Assembly: GCF_048771995.1 (NCBI RefSeq)
Contig: NC_133063.1
Coordinates: forward strand, 14,016,063 to 14,080,062
Length of the DNA: 64,000 nt
Direction: 5' to 3'
DNA from: Taeniopygia guttata
Lineage: Eukaryota; Chordata; Aves; Passeriformes; Estrildidae
The notes beneath the pieces were generated by a model, which saw only the letters and a program-made list of their open reading frames with translations, was not told the origin of the DNA and did not search any database. This document shows positions 11,373 to 22,862 of this stretch, in pieces. The position numbers and the translations under genes are program-made. The first letter of the stretch is position 1. Each line of letters begins with the position of its first letter.

Positions 11373-13223
11373 GTGAATTACAGCTAGCTGCAGATGCAGA
11401 AAATAAATGACATATCCTAGACACAAGGAAAAAGCGGGAAATCATGAAAATGATCACTAGTCCTCTTGTCCAAAATCAAAACATATTTCTGATTGGTTTT
11501 ACATCAATCAGTACCATTAGCCTAGACAGTATTCTTTTCTACATATATAATTCAATTTTTATCATTCTATGCATATATAATAATCATAGTCACAAAGCAT
11601 GGTCCAAATAAAGTCAGAACAGTAAAATATTATATTATTTCCAGGGAAATGCATAAGACCCTGAAAACTCTGACTGATTGTGCCTTCTAAGAAACACCAG
11701 AAGGAGGAAAAATAGCTCTCCTGACTCATTAAAAGTTTTATAAATTTAAAAAATACATTTCATATAACAATGTGTTCTACTAGAGGAAGAAAATCCACAC
11801 TTTCTTTACATTATTTCTTCTGGATAAGAAACTTTTGACTTCCAATTCTCTACATGAAAAAGTGTTTCTGGTGGTGCAGTATTTTCTCATAAAAACAGTG
11901 AATTTTAGCCTCAAACTACTGATTTTTTTTTTTTTTTTACATAGAAGTTGAGATGTCATATCAAATTGATCTTACATTCCTCTTTTGTTCTACCAATATA
12001 ATTTCTGAGTTCCAGCTAATAGTACTAGTGTCACAGCTTCCCAAACTTTGTAAGACCTCCTTTAGCTAATTGAGGCTAGATAATAAAAACCTGCTCTAAA
12101 ATTATTAAATCTAAAAATAAGCAGTCATCATTATCATGCATTGGATAAAGCCTTCCTAGAGGTTGTCACATTATTCCTTTCATTTGAGAGTGCCTACATG
12201 TGTCCATTGGCTTGCAACCATGCCTCTGTCTGAGAAGCTTACCAGAAAAAGCTTCTCATTATTTGTCTCTTGAAGGAGGCTTAAAAAAGCTTATTTAGTC
12301 CTAGTTGTGGCAGGGCAGTTTAAGTCAGAACTAACTTCAAGGTCTATAAAAGTGCATCACAACTGCCTGTGTGCTTTAATAGTACATTTCTGCTCACCTG
12401 TTGCATCATACTGAGATTATTTCTTCAGGCTTCTTTGGAGGTCACTTCCATGAAATCTTTTCCATTTTTCTCTTTCCCTATTAAATGAGGCACCTTATCC
12501 TAACTATTCTGAATGAGGCTTTGAGGCATGAAAGTAAACTGTTTCCAGGTGATAACTGCTGCTGCAAAGTCATGATACAGGCTTAAGTCCTGTTAAACTC
12601 TGAAAACAGCTGAAGTAGGAAAGAAAAATATGAGAGGTAGAGAAATAGTGATAGACTAAGTCTGATATCCCTGACTGCTCACATGCACTGAAAGTTTATG
12701 GTTTATATAATGGATGGCAGGACAGAGGTGAATTCAAAAATCTATGCATATGATGCATAAAGGCAAAAGAAACCATGTGAGTTATTTCAGTGGAGGTATT
12801 GTGCAGTTCCTACAATCACCATGAACAGACTCGAACATATAATTCAAAATAGAGGTAATTTAGAATAAGGTGATACTACAGTTCAGAGAAGCAAATGCTG
12901 ACATTTTTACATATTGTGTTTATCAAGGACATATAAGGATATATAATGATGCAGAAATTCTGATGTGTTCGGTAATTTTGATCCTACTTGTACATATTTG
13001 AGAGTTCTCCAGCCACAGGGGAAATGAAAACAAAGAATATTAAAAACTAAGGAAGAGAAAATTTGGCACCAATATATCTATATGTTAAGGCAATAGAAAA
13101 GATTAGGAAAGAAGAATGACTTGGACAACGGTGTGCCTGATCAAACACACATAAAGAAAATACCACAGATCACAGACAGAGAAAAGTACTAATTCCTGTC
13201 CCTGCCCCACCTCACACACCTGC

Positions 13224-13260
13224 AAAAAAAAAAAAAAAGGGAAAAAAAAATTAAAAAAAA
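13224..13260. repeat. A-rich simple sequence
   Basis: Three A runs of 8 to 15 bases are broken only by GGG and TT. No retrogene or LINE body precedes the tract, so it is a simple repeat rather than a clear poly(A) tail. Confidence 0.85.
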
Positions 13261-13616
13261 GATGCCCCCAAAGCTGCAATGGGTAGTATTACACACACTT
13301 TGTCATCTCAACAGAGTTCAAATATTCTTGTAAATACTGTCAGCACCAGAGGTAAAGTGAATAGCAATGGAAAGTACTTCTGAATATCTCTTTTAGTGGC
13401 TTTAAATTTTTTCCTTGTGATTTTTTTACTGTGGGAGAAGATGTTAGAAAGGCACATCTATAAAATGCATTAAAACCAGTACCAAGAACATGTACAATCA
13501 AATCAGAAGGCATAACATTAAATACCAGTAAAGCATATGTGTATTCTGAAAGTATATGCTTGGGCTCAATTATACGTCATAGCAATGAGTTCCATAATTT
13601 CAATTTATTCAGGAGT

Positions 13617-14003
13617 TATATTTACCCACATATATCTATATCTATATAATCTATATCTATATCTATATCTATATATAGATAGATAGATATAGATATAGAT
13701 ATAGATAGATATAGGTATAGATATAGATATAGATATAGATATAGATATAGATATAGATATAGATATAGATAGATATAGATATAGATATAGATATAGATGA
13801 TATAGATTAGATATAGATAGATATAGATATAGATATAGATATAGATATAGATATAGATATAGATATAGATATAGATATAGATATATAGATAGATATAGAT
13901 TAGATATAGATATATGTGGGTAAATATATATATATCTAGATAGATATAGATATAGATGATATAGATATAGATAGGTATAGATAGATATAGATATAGATAT
14001 ATA
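13617..14003. repeat. Large ATAGAT/GATA microsatellite with inverted ends
   Basis: About 390 bp consist mainly of the hexamer ATAGAT, interrupted by tetramer GATA steps and ATTAG variants. The first roughly 50 bases carry the opposite orientation (TCTATA). The unique flank 'tatatttacccacatatat' at the left end recurs in inverted form at about 13910-13927. The block therefore has a real inverted-repeat architecture in addition to the tandem one. Two long minus-strand open frames of alternating Tyr/Ile/Leu and Ser/Ile residues simply translate the repeat and are not genes. Confidence 0.97.
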
Positions 14004-14009
14004 AATAAA

Positions 14010-15800
14010 AGATGCATCCACAGTATATTAGACAGGAATTCATAATAATTCAGACGGCTGAAGGTATTATGCTTTGCTACCTCTTCTGATAAAGAAACCT
14101 GAAGACGTTATTTCCTGGCAGTTTATATTGGAGCCCCAGGTATATAGGGGAATTTTTCTTTCTGCACTCCAGAAATAATTATTCTTAGAGATTAACTCCT
14201 AGATTGGAAAATCCTTTAGTTTTACTTAGATGGCTTTTACCGTATCTTTCTCATACCTCTGAAGATTACTCCTAGTACACAAAAAGTTTAAAAGGGTAGA
14301 ACTGCCACCTGGGAAGAAATATTGGGGTTGGCATTGATATATATGTGGATATTTATAGAATACATGTATTTTATGAAAACATGCACATGTATTAAGTGAA
14401 CTTTTTGACCTGAAATTGGTTATCCCCTAGCACAGCTGTAGGTGTTCAGCAAGACTCGCAATTCCCATTACAGACTAATGTCAACAATTACACATCCAGG
14501 TATAATTTGTTCAGGACTGGAGAATGTGCTCAGTAATTCCTTTTTGTAGCAGTGGGGCTCTAGCATCGTGCTTCTATTATTTGGAGGCCATGAGCTGACA
14601 TATGAAGTCTTTACCGGGAATCACAGGGGAGTTACTGGGAAATCCTAGCAAAAAGGGGACCTCTTCAAAGGAGTTGATTTTGTCCTCTGCTTACATAGTC
14701 TTTATAAGGTGTCTGTCAATTTTTCACAAAACAACCAATTATGTAGAGATTATCAGTTCCCAGTTTCGTGTTTTCCTATGATGCCTGGCAGGGGAATGGC
14801 AGCAGTTTCTTCAAGCTTTTCCAAGCTAGTCTTGAGGGGCTTGTTTACTATCTCTCTATGGCTCTGATTAAAATAAATTACAAATAATTTCCATAAATTC
14901 AAACAATGCATGAGAGAGCCCTAAATACTTGTTAAAAATTTAAATTATCTGGAAAATATTATAATGGCATGTTCATGCAAAAGCACATAGCAATTTGAAA
15001 GACAGCATGGATATACTAATTTCATATTTAATGAAGTTTTGAAAGTAATGATACAATTTTCTGGCTGCAATGTGGCATACAGGGAATTTACTATTTGCCC
15101 ACAAAGAGTCATTCTGAGGTAAATATTCTTTCCCTAGGATAAAATTCACTCCAGAATTTATTTTAAGATGACATTAACTAAAGCTGAAAGTACAGAATCC
15201 TCACAGATACAAGAATATATTCAATGAATTTGAATCTACTTGAAGAAGAGGGGAAAATAATTAGTAAACAAAGTGGATTTTGCAAGTCAGCATCTTATGA
15301 AATTATGTACATACTTACATATATATAAATTTTCTACATTTCCAAATAAATCTAAGTGCCAGAATGATTAAAGGCAAATCATGAGAACAATAGTTACTTT
15401 AGAATTTTAGAGACATGAAAATAATGGGCCAAAAAAATTCCATTTGGCATGGCAATTTTTTTGTTTGTGGGTACAGTAAAAAGTATTCTAATTGCCATAT
15501 TACAGAATACAAGAGCACTGTCCTGATTTTGAACATAAACATCATAGTCAGATGGAGGTGAGAGATATCTTAGGTACACAAGTAAGAATTCAAATCACTG
15601 TAGACAGTATATCCTCAAGTGTCAGAGCTAGGAAACAAAAGCTTAAATAATGAGTCATGCCCACAGTTATGCTGATCCTACAAAAAAAAGGACTGTGTGA
15701 CCCTAATGATGAAAATCCAAAACACCAAGAATCTGCTTTGGCCATGAAAACAGATGAGGAACCAGTAACTTATCATACAGTTGTTTCAAATTTTTCCTTT
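14010..15800. other. Upstream region / 5' intron of the first FAM240-like gene
   Basis: No coding segment or repeat family is recognised. Because the first coding exon is preceded by a splice acceptor, the 5' untranslated exon and promoter should lie in or upstream of this interval. I could not place them from sequence alone. Confidence 0.4.
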
Positions 15801-15807
15801 AGAGAAA

Positions 15808-17367
15808 ATGAATAGCCAATATATGCGTCATGAAGTGCGGGGTTGCGAGACCAGTGACCTGAGGAACTTCTGGGAAAAGACCATCGAACAGCAAACTCAG
15901 TATCTGCAAAATGAGAAAGAACGCCAGCGAAGAAGCGCTCTGACAAAGTGGGTACTCTGCATCCAGAAAGCTTACTTGAGTTTGCATTGTAATTATTTTT
16001 CTTTAAAAAGTAATGCCAATACTTAAGTCATGCAGTGAAACCTGAAAATAATTTAGATTTATATAAAATAATAAAGCTTCCCAAATTAGGATGTAATGCT
16101 AATGTGTTTAAGCTATGACTTCATAGGACAGGAGAATAATTCACTCTTGTTCTATAAATGAGTCCAAAGCATAGAACTTTCTGAAATTACCAGGGCAATA
16201 TTTAACAGTGCAGACTTGTCTTGAACATAAAGGCTTCTGTTCAGAGCAAAGCTAGCACTTTGTTTACCTGGCCCACATTCTTACTCTGTGGCCTTGCTTT
16301 CACAAGCAAGTAGTTTGGATTATTTAAGATTGTTCAATTTGTGTACGGTAAATCCATTATAAAGCAGATAATCCAAGCATACTGACGTAGGAAACCACCA
16401 TTCACAGCCATATCTACCTCATTCAGTCACATTCCCCTTGATCAGTCGCTGCGAGAAAGAGCAGTCTGCAGCAAGATCAGCACAGTTTTACTGCACATCA
16501 GCTCTCTGTAAATTGAAGGCATATGTGAAGATATATACTTTTGTTGTTTATTATATTTTGTTCTGAGGTCATCCAGTTGGAAAGCAATTTTCCAAAGCCT
16601 TCCTCATAGCTCTCCTTGCATTGATACTTGAAAAATTAAGAGCAAGGACAGCCTTACATTACTAACCCTGGATGAAGGAGCACTAGAATTACTCTCCAGC
16701 ATCTTTTATCCATTTGTGACAAACCTAATCTCAATGCTGCAACTCCTCAACTGGGAAATTCCTCTCTTTTCTAAGTCTTTCTGTGGTACCTAGATACTAT
16801 CAAAAAGAAAATAAAGGGGCGCATATTTAAAAAAAGCTACCTGCTATGGATCTAGCAGAAGCTTCAAGATGTGCAGCGTCTCCAAGCTGAGCAGGACAGA
16901 GGAGGAGGGAGGCTGGGGCAGCGCTGGGTGATGTGAGCCAGGGAGAGAGGATGGGGAAGCGCTGGGTGATGTGACCCAGCAGATGGCAGCAGGCAATCTC
17001 CAGCGCAGGTAACAAAATCACTCTGCTCAGGCACTCGAGAGAGGGCACACTGGAGGTGGAGATGAACCACAAAGCTCAGGTGATCCCTCACTGGGATATA
17101 AGAGCTTGTCCTGAAGTATCTGAAGCACCTGACGCTTGTCCTGAAGCAAAGAGCTCTAAAGCGGAAGGAAAGTTTGCATGACAATTGGGAAAATACACCA
17201 AAGAATACCATCAGTGGAAAAGATGAAGAGTATAAATCCATTCCGTGTAAAATTCTGGGGAAAAGCTGATCCATGTTTCTGTCCCTAGGCTCAGAAATGA
17301 ATGGATGGAGAGACTGGAAAAACGGATAAAGATGTTGAGAACCCAATCTGAAGACTCATCCAGCTGA
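15808..17367 (+). CDS. FAM240-family small protein, complete (2 coding exons)
   Basis: The coding region joins 15808-15947 to 17289-17367 and gives 72 residues (219 bases including TGA). Exon 1 starts MNSQYMRHEV. Its core is a short helix with 'LRNFWEKTIEQQTQ' (about residues 18-31), then a charged Glu/Lys/Arg/Gln stretch and 'RRSALT' just before the donor. The intron (15948-17288, 1341 bp) has donor AAA|GTGGGT and acceptor CTGTCCCTAG. Exon 1 ends two bases into a codon and exon 2 supplies the third, giving Lys and then 'LRNEWMERLEKR'. Charged, heptad-like spacing suggests one continuous helix; no signal peptide or membrane segment is present. Size, the N-F-W-E-K core and the S-A-L-x-K-L-R-x-E-W-x-x-R-L-E junction fit the FAM240 family as I remember it; its function is not established. 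The ATG follows a splice acceptor by a few bases and has A at -3, so a 5' untranslated exon is expected upstream. It has a paralogue at 62378. Confidence 0.8.
16921..16979. repeat. Intronic 38-bp tandem duplication
   Basis: A 21-base segment, gcgctgggtgatgtga(g/c)ccag, occurs at 16921-16941 and again at 16959-16979 with one difference. Similar purine-rich text lies between and before the copies. It lies within the intron of the FAM240-like gene and opens spurious minus-strand frames. Confidence 0.8.
17289..17367 (+). CDS. Terminal coding exon of the first FAM240-like gene
   Basis: This 79-base exon is too short to stand out as an open frame. It begins after a pyrimidine-rich acceptor (tttctgtccctag), completes the split Lys codon of exon 1, and encodes 'LRNEWMERLEKRIKMLR' then a Ser/Glu/Asp tail ending in TGA at 17365-17367. 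The exact phase match and the continuation of an amphipathic charged helix are the reasons for joining it to 15808-15947. Confidence 0.78.
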
Positions 17368-17398
17368 GGAGCCCACTCTCATTACACATTTGGGGGAA

Positions 17399-17404
17399 AA
17401 TAAA
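17399..17404 (+). terminator. Polyadenylation signal of the first FAM240-like gene
   Basis: A canonical AATAAA lies 31 bases after the stop codon and is followed by a T/G-rich stretch (tctgttttgtagg). This would give a very short 3' untranslated region of roughly 50-60 bases. A second AATAAA at 17594-17599 is a possible alternative. Confidence 0.65.
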
Positions 17405-17429
17405 TCTGTTTTGTAGGAAAGCGTGATGT

Positions 17430-20400
17430 AAAAGCTGAAATCAGTTTTACTCTGTAGCTTAAATGAGTTATAATTAATTAGCTGTCATTGTTTGAAGTTA
17501 CATATGTGAAATGTCAGTTGTTGCTTTTAAGATTATGCATCTGTCCCTTCACTTGATAAATGGAGAATGTAACACCCTGAAGTATTTAACCCTAATAAAT
17601 CATGTTTCACTGAGACGTAGATGCCTGGGAGAAGAGTTACACAGTTGTGCTCTGCAAAAGTACTTTCTCAAAATTTTAGGTTTCTGTATGGACTGACTGT
17701 AATGTAATGAATTTAGATGATTTAATGAATAGTAGAGATTTTAATTTTTTAGACAACACAGCCCAGTGCAGGCTAAGGAATATGGGACATGCACAATGCT
17801 ACCACATCCCACACCACTAGTGAAGCCCAAACTGATGGGAGCTACAGATCCTAGATGCCATGTTAGAAGTCACCTGTTAACTTGTTACCATATATGTATT
17901 GATAAACAGTCTTTGTGAGACAGCTACAAGAGCTGCCTGATTAACCCACATTAACTTAGTCAACCCGTATTGGCTAACTTGAGACGCTATATCAGCATTA
18001 GTAGAATGATTTTAAGCTCTGATACTGTTTCTGGTACCTGACCTGCCTTGTCTAGAGGTGGATTGATACCTCTGTTTCACAGAGTGGCTTGGTGCACTTT
18101 CACAGCTGTCAGTCATCATAAGAGACAAGCAAGTTATTATTTCTTCTAGAACCTTTTCCCTCTAATAAGTATTTATTCCTTAAAGACAAGCACTTCCAGA
18201 ATTTAGCCATTTTCCTCTTCAACATTTGTCATTAGTAAAAAATGTTTTTTGTTCCCTTCCTAATGCTTCATTATGAAATGTGGTATTTCTTTCAACAATA
18301 TGAAAACATTTCAGTTGGCGGGTGTAATCAGATCACTTCCTTTTTAAGGTGACTGCCTTATTGTCACCAAATGATTAGGGTAATATACTGCAAGACAGGT
18401 TGTTTTTAGCATGCTAAAAACCTCTTCCCCGAATCACTTAACCTTTAGTCCCTTTTTATAAGACTGTTTCATTACCACTCTGGTAATTCATATTGTTTCA
18501 AAGCAAAGATTTGAAATGCCAGTGAGGTAAGAAGAGAATAATAGAAGGACTTGGAGTTTTAAAATATTTAGAAAATCTGCTCTTCTTTAAAAAATTTTTG
18601 AAGTGTTATTTTTTTCCCCTCTTTATCTATCACCTTTTGAATCCACTTTTGTGCATCTCAAGGCCAAACAAAATTTATTATGTGAATTTGAACATGTAAA
18701 TAATGTTTGGAAAGCCTGAGGAATTAATAAAATCATGAAAAAATTATGACCCTGGAGCACTAATTCAGAAATCAAGGTGTTAGCAGGCATGTCCCCAAAC
18801 TTAAGAGCAGAGTTTGCCAAACACCAGTGAAAAGATGCTAAGCTCATGTTCTTTGGCTTGTTTTTATTCTTAAGCAGTTTTAAAAGTAACATCAACTGTG
18901 AATATTAAGGATCACAGCATAATTACAATTAAGCTGCGCTAAACAATCACCAAATAGCACCACAACTTAATATTAGGCTTTAGTAAAAAAAATAGATTTC
19001 TTTGAAACTATAAGTAAAGTGTGGTAAAGACATTTCAATTTCCCCATCCCCTGTCTAAGCTTGGTGCTTACTGAAGCTCTAGTCCAACTCCATAATGAAA
19101 CAGTTTGGGGATTTATATTATTTTGGCTAAAATTAAAGCTTCAACTGAGCTAAGGGAAACATTTTCCAGTCTGTCATTCATTGTGTAAGTTATGACACAA
19201 ACATGGAGGTGCAAAACAGGAAGTCAGGGTTGGCATATTTTAAAAATTAAAGCCATAGCCCTGGAATAAGCTTTTGTTTGCTTCTTACATAGTTTAGATC
19301 CTTCTTACTATTCCTCTCATAAAGCAAATCAGAATGAGGAAAAACCATAGACAGCTGGGAATAAAATGGGCCAGGGAGAGACTTTCATCCCAGTTCTTCA
19401 TTGTGTATGTGTTCACTTAAGAATGTCCTGGAATAAATCCCTATCAAGCTAGTACACCCTAAAGTCCTCTCTTTAAAATTATGAAAGGGGACTTATTTTT
19501 TACAGGACACATCTATTCCAGCTCAAAGCAAGAGGAGTTCTGAAAATATGTTTCCAGATTTAAGCCACTTTCCTTTGAGCTTTATAATTCCATCTCCAGT
19601 GTTTGGATTAATTATTTCAGACTCAGTTTCCACAGTGCTAGATTCAGGACTTTGGGCCATGTTATCTTCATTTATTTGAATACTAACAATATATTTTGAT
19701 ACAAAACCCACCAGGGTAATATAAAGGTAATTTACTTAAGAGTTTTGTAAGTTACCACACAAAAAAAAAACCAAAAACAAAAACGTATTCAGGAAATAAA
19801 TATAATCTAGAGTTAATGAGCAAAAATAAAGAGTGTGAAAGCAAAAAAATTATTTAAATCTAAATGTCAAGTAGAAATCTTAGCAGAAGTTGGAGCAAAC
19901 TCCAGGTTAAAGTGGTTCTGGCACTTTCAAAACAAAAATATTAATCTTTTCTCTACCTTGAAGGTCGCAAGAGAAATTTAAAGGATGCAAAAAACAAAAC
20001 AAAACAAAAAACCTCAAACCATTGCAATATCTGTGAGACTCGGAAATTAGCCATGACATTATAAAAAAGGACTAGAGAAACATCACTGTGGGACTGGAAA
20101 AGTCATAAACGAAAACCTGATAAAATCAGCTGGGTTTTATATAATCATTATGGCTAGAGAGAATGCTTAGGTGCTCTTCAGACAATATTCCACCAATATG
20201 CAGTTTCAGAGCAGTGCACTATTCAGCTAAACAGTTTAAACTTAAATGTTTATAAAATAGCTTCTTGAATACACACTTCAAGTTTTTTGATTTTGTTTTT
20301 TTTTCTGTCCAGATTTTCAAATTGCTTTTGAGTGTAACAGCAAGAGATTTTGAGTTGTACCAACCTGATTTTATTAACTTTGCAATTAAAATGTGGTAGA

Positions 20401-22190
20401 TACTCGCTTATCTCCCTAGCTTTCATTATTTTGGCACTCCTTTGCTTCATCCTGACACTGAGTAGCAAGAAAATGCATGTTACTTTCTCATTACAAATGT
20501 ATGATACAGAACATTTCGGAAAGGCTTGCAAAGTGACAAAAATTAAATGCCGTAAAACTTTACCATTCTCTGAAGTAAAGACTAAACACTCACCACCCAG
20601 CTCCCTTTAAACAGAATTTATGGTAAGTATGCTCCGTGTTAGCACAAGAGTGACAGATGCTCCATTTTAGTCATATTAATGATCCTCCTAGTGTATGGAT
20701 AAGGCTGACAGCTGTGAAGAATGGCTCTGTCAGTAACTTAAAAGACTTCTTAGCAAACTGAGATAGCTTAAATATAGTTCTTCACTCAGGAATCCTTTCT
20801 GCTCAATGTCTTCCTTTAACCAAGGATCTCCTCTCTGTAGGTCTCTAATTAAGGAGAAAATAAGCATGGCATAGCCACTGCAGCCAGATTTTGATTTTGA
20901 ATAATTGTCACAGGTCAGGTAAAAGAGAGATGGTCCTACAGCCCAATGCAGCATCACCTGGCAGGCTGTCTTCAGCATGACACCCACAGGTTTGGTGCTT
21001 CCTATCACACAGCCACTTCACATCTGTGTAGCTATGCCTCTTTGGGCTTCTAACCACATTCATTGTAGAGAAAAATGATATATTGGCCAGCTCTGAGGTG
21101 CTTGAAGTGGCCAGCAGTGAAATAAATCCACCATATAATACCAAGTTCACCTCCAATGTTCTGTGTTTAGTGTAAATTGAGTCCAGCCGAGTTGTTTTGC
21201 ACTCTAGAAAAGCCTACAGGTTACCTCAGAGACTTTGATCCCATACACAAGCAATGTGAAAGATAATCCCAGGCACATAGAGCTCACTGTGTAAACAGCA
21301 CAGAAACAGTGGAGAGGGAATGGAAAGATGGGCCAGAGCCAGGGGTCAGGAAAGAGCCATGGTACCCATGTTGAGTACAAAGTCAAGGCCCAGTTGCTCC
21401 TCACAGATAACATGATCCACTATGCAGCAAAGTAACCGAGTGCTTCAGCTGGAACTGAAACCCATAGATAATTTCCTCTAACAAACAGATCTGAGAAACA
21501 GAAGCATCTTGCACTGGTCCAGGAAAGATGCCATAGCTGTGGTAAAATATACTGCATGTCAAGGGAATCACTATTCATGTAACTTGATTCTCACCTCAAA
21601 AGTGTGGAGGAGCAAGACAGATATCATTGGGAAGAGAAGTTATGGACTAAGACATAATGTCTTAAAAGGTTTTGAGGAGATTTGGTGATGGCCTAATGTT
21701 CATTACAGCTTTTATTGTTTCAAACTCATTTCTCACCTTTCCAGGTTACACATGGAGCCTCTTCCAGGAATCACTGCTGGCGTCAGCCAACCCATGTGCA
21801 TGTTAACCACACATGATCTGCATTATTGCTCCACAGAAGTTACTTCAGAGATGGGTGCGGACACTATGTCAGAGCATTGTGTGAGTTTCCCTATACTCAG
21901 ATAAGACGTTTCCACATGATAAAAACTGCAGCCACTCTCTTCTTGCATGAAGACAACTTGGTTTGAGTCAAAGTGACTTAACAGCCTACAAGCAGGACTG
22001 ATTATGGAGTTCTGAAGTTTCAAGGCTGATGAGAAATACTCATATACATTACAATATATGTCAAAAATATAGATAGCTTTTTGAATGGCCTTTGGATTTA
22101 TGGGTCTGACTTGAATTCCCCTCCAGATGAGAATCCCATCATTCTGAGAATTGCCCTGTATCAATACAGGCTGGGGGGTGTCATGCTTGA
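17430..22190. other. Intergenic stretch without a recognised gene
   Basis: AT-rich unique sequence with short motif-free frames on both strands. It contains the palindrome at 18402-18421 and several A-rich simple tracts (for example about 19757-19785 and 19990-20010). No repeat family or gene is recognised. Confidence 0.5.
18402..18421. repeat. Perfect 20-bp palindrome
   Basis: The 20 bases GTTTTTAGC-AT-GCTAAAAAC read the same on both strands. The flanks aggt and ct extend the symmetry imperfectly, as if an outer stem contained a small bulge. Confidence 0.85.
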
Positions 22191-22199
22191 GAGAGGCCC

Positions 22200-22862
22200 T
22201 GCCAAGGAGAATTTGGGGGGTACTGGAGGATGGAAAAATGGACATGAGCCAGCAATGTGCATTTGCAATCCAGAAAGTCAGCTGCACCAAAAGCAGCATG
22301 GTCAGCAGGGCAAGGGAGAGGATTCTGCCACTCTCCTCATTCTAGTGCCTACCTGGAACACTGCATCCAGCTCTGGGGTCCCAGCACAGGAATATGTGTT
22401 AGAGTGGGTCTAGAGGAGGCCACAACGATGGTCACAGGAGTGGAGCACCTCTCCTATGAAAACAGGCTGAGAAAGTTGGATCTGCTCAGCCTGGAGAACA
22501 CTCCAGAAAGAGCATATGGCATCTTTTTAGTATTTAAAGGGAACTTATGAGAAAGATGGAAGGAGACTTCCTATCATGGTCTGTAATGACAGGACAAGGG
22601 GCAACAGTTTCAAACTGGAAGAAGGTAGATTTGGATTGTACATGATAATGATTAATTTTTTTTTTAGTGAGGGTCATGAGGTACTGAAACACATTGCCCA
22701 GAGTAGTGGTGGATACCTCATCACAGAAAGTGTTCAAGGTTAGGTTGAACAGGGCTTTAAGTAGAAGATGCCCTGCCTGTGAGAAAAGAGTTAGAACAGA
22801 TGATCCTTCGAGATCAATCCAGCCAATATGTGCATCTATGATTCTGTGATTTTCTGATTCTA
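22200..22862 (+). mobile_element. CR1 LINE 3' end
   Basis: A 5'-truncated CR1 in the + orientation. It shows 'gacatgagccagcaatgtgc', 'aaagcagcatggtcagcagggc', 'cactgcatccagctctggggtcccagcac', 'gaggaggccacaacgatg' and 'gctcagcctggagaaca'. It ends in octamers (atgattctgtgattttctgattct) at about 22838-22862. An internal T-run near 22650 and small indels have destroyed the frame. Open frames on either strand across this interval are by-products. Confidence 0.93.

Larger units (their letters stand above)
9765..13610. other. Intergenic stretch without a recognised gene
   Basis: Contains two short perfect hairpins (10337-10362 and 11339-11372) and an A-rich tract at 13224-13260. The longest open frame, 121 codons on the minus strand at 10862-11227, has no recognisable domain and no coding-like support. 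I see no gene. Confidence 0.5.

Noticed and set aside
13605-14021. Two overlapping minus-strand open frames of 131 and 138 codons rich in Tyr, Ile, Leu and Ser
   Set aside because: They are translations of the ATAGAT/GATA microsatellite, whose unit contains no stop in these frames.
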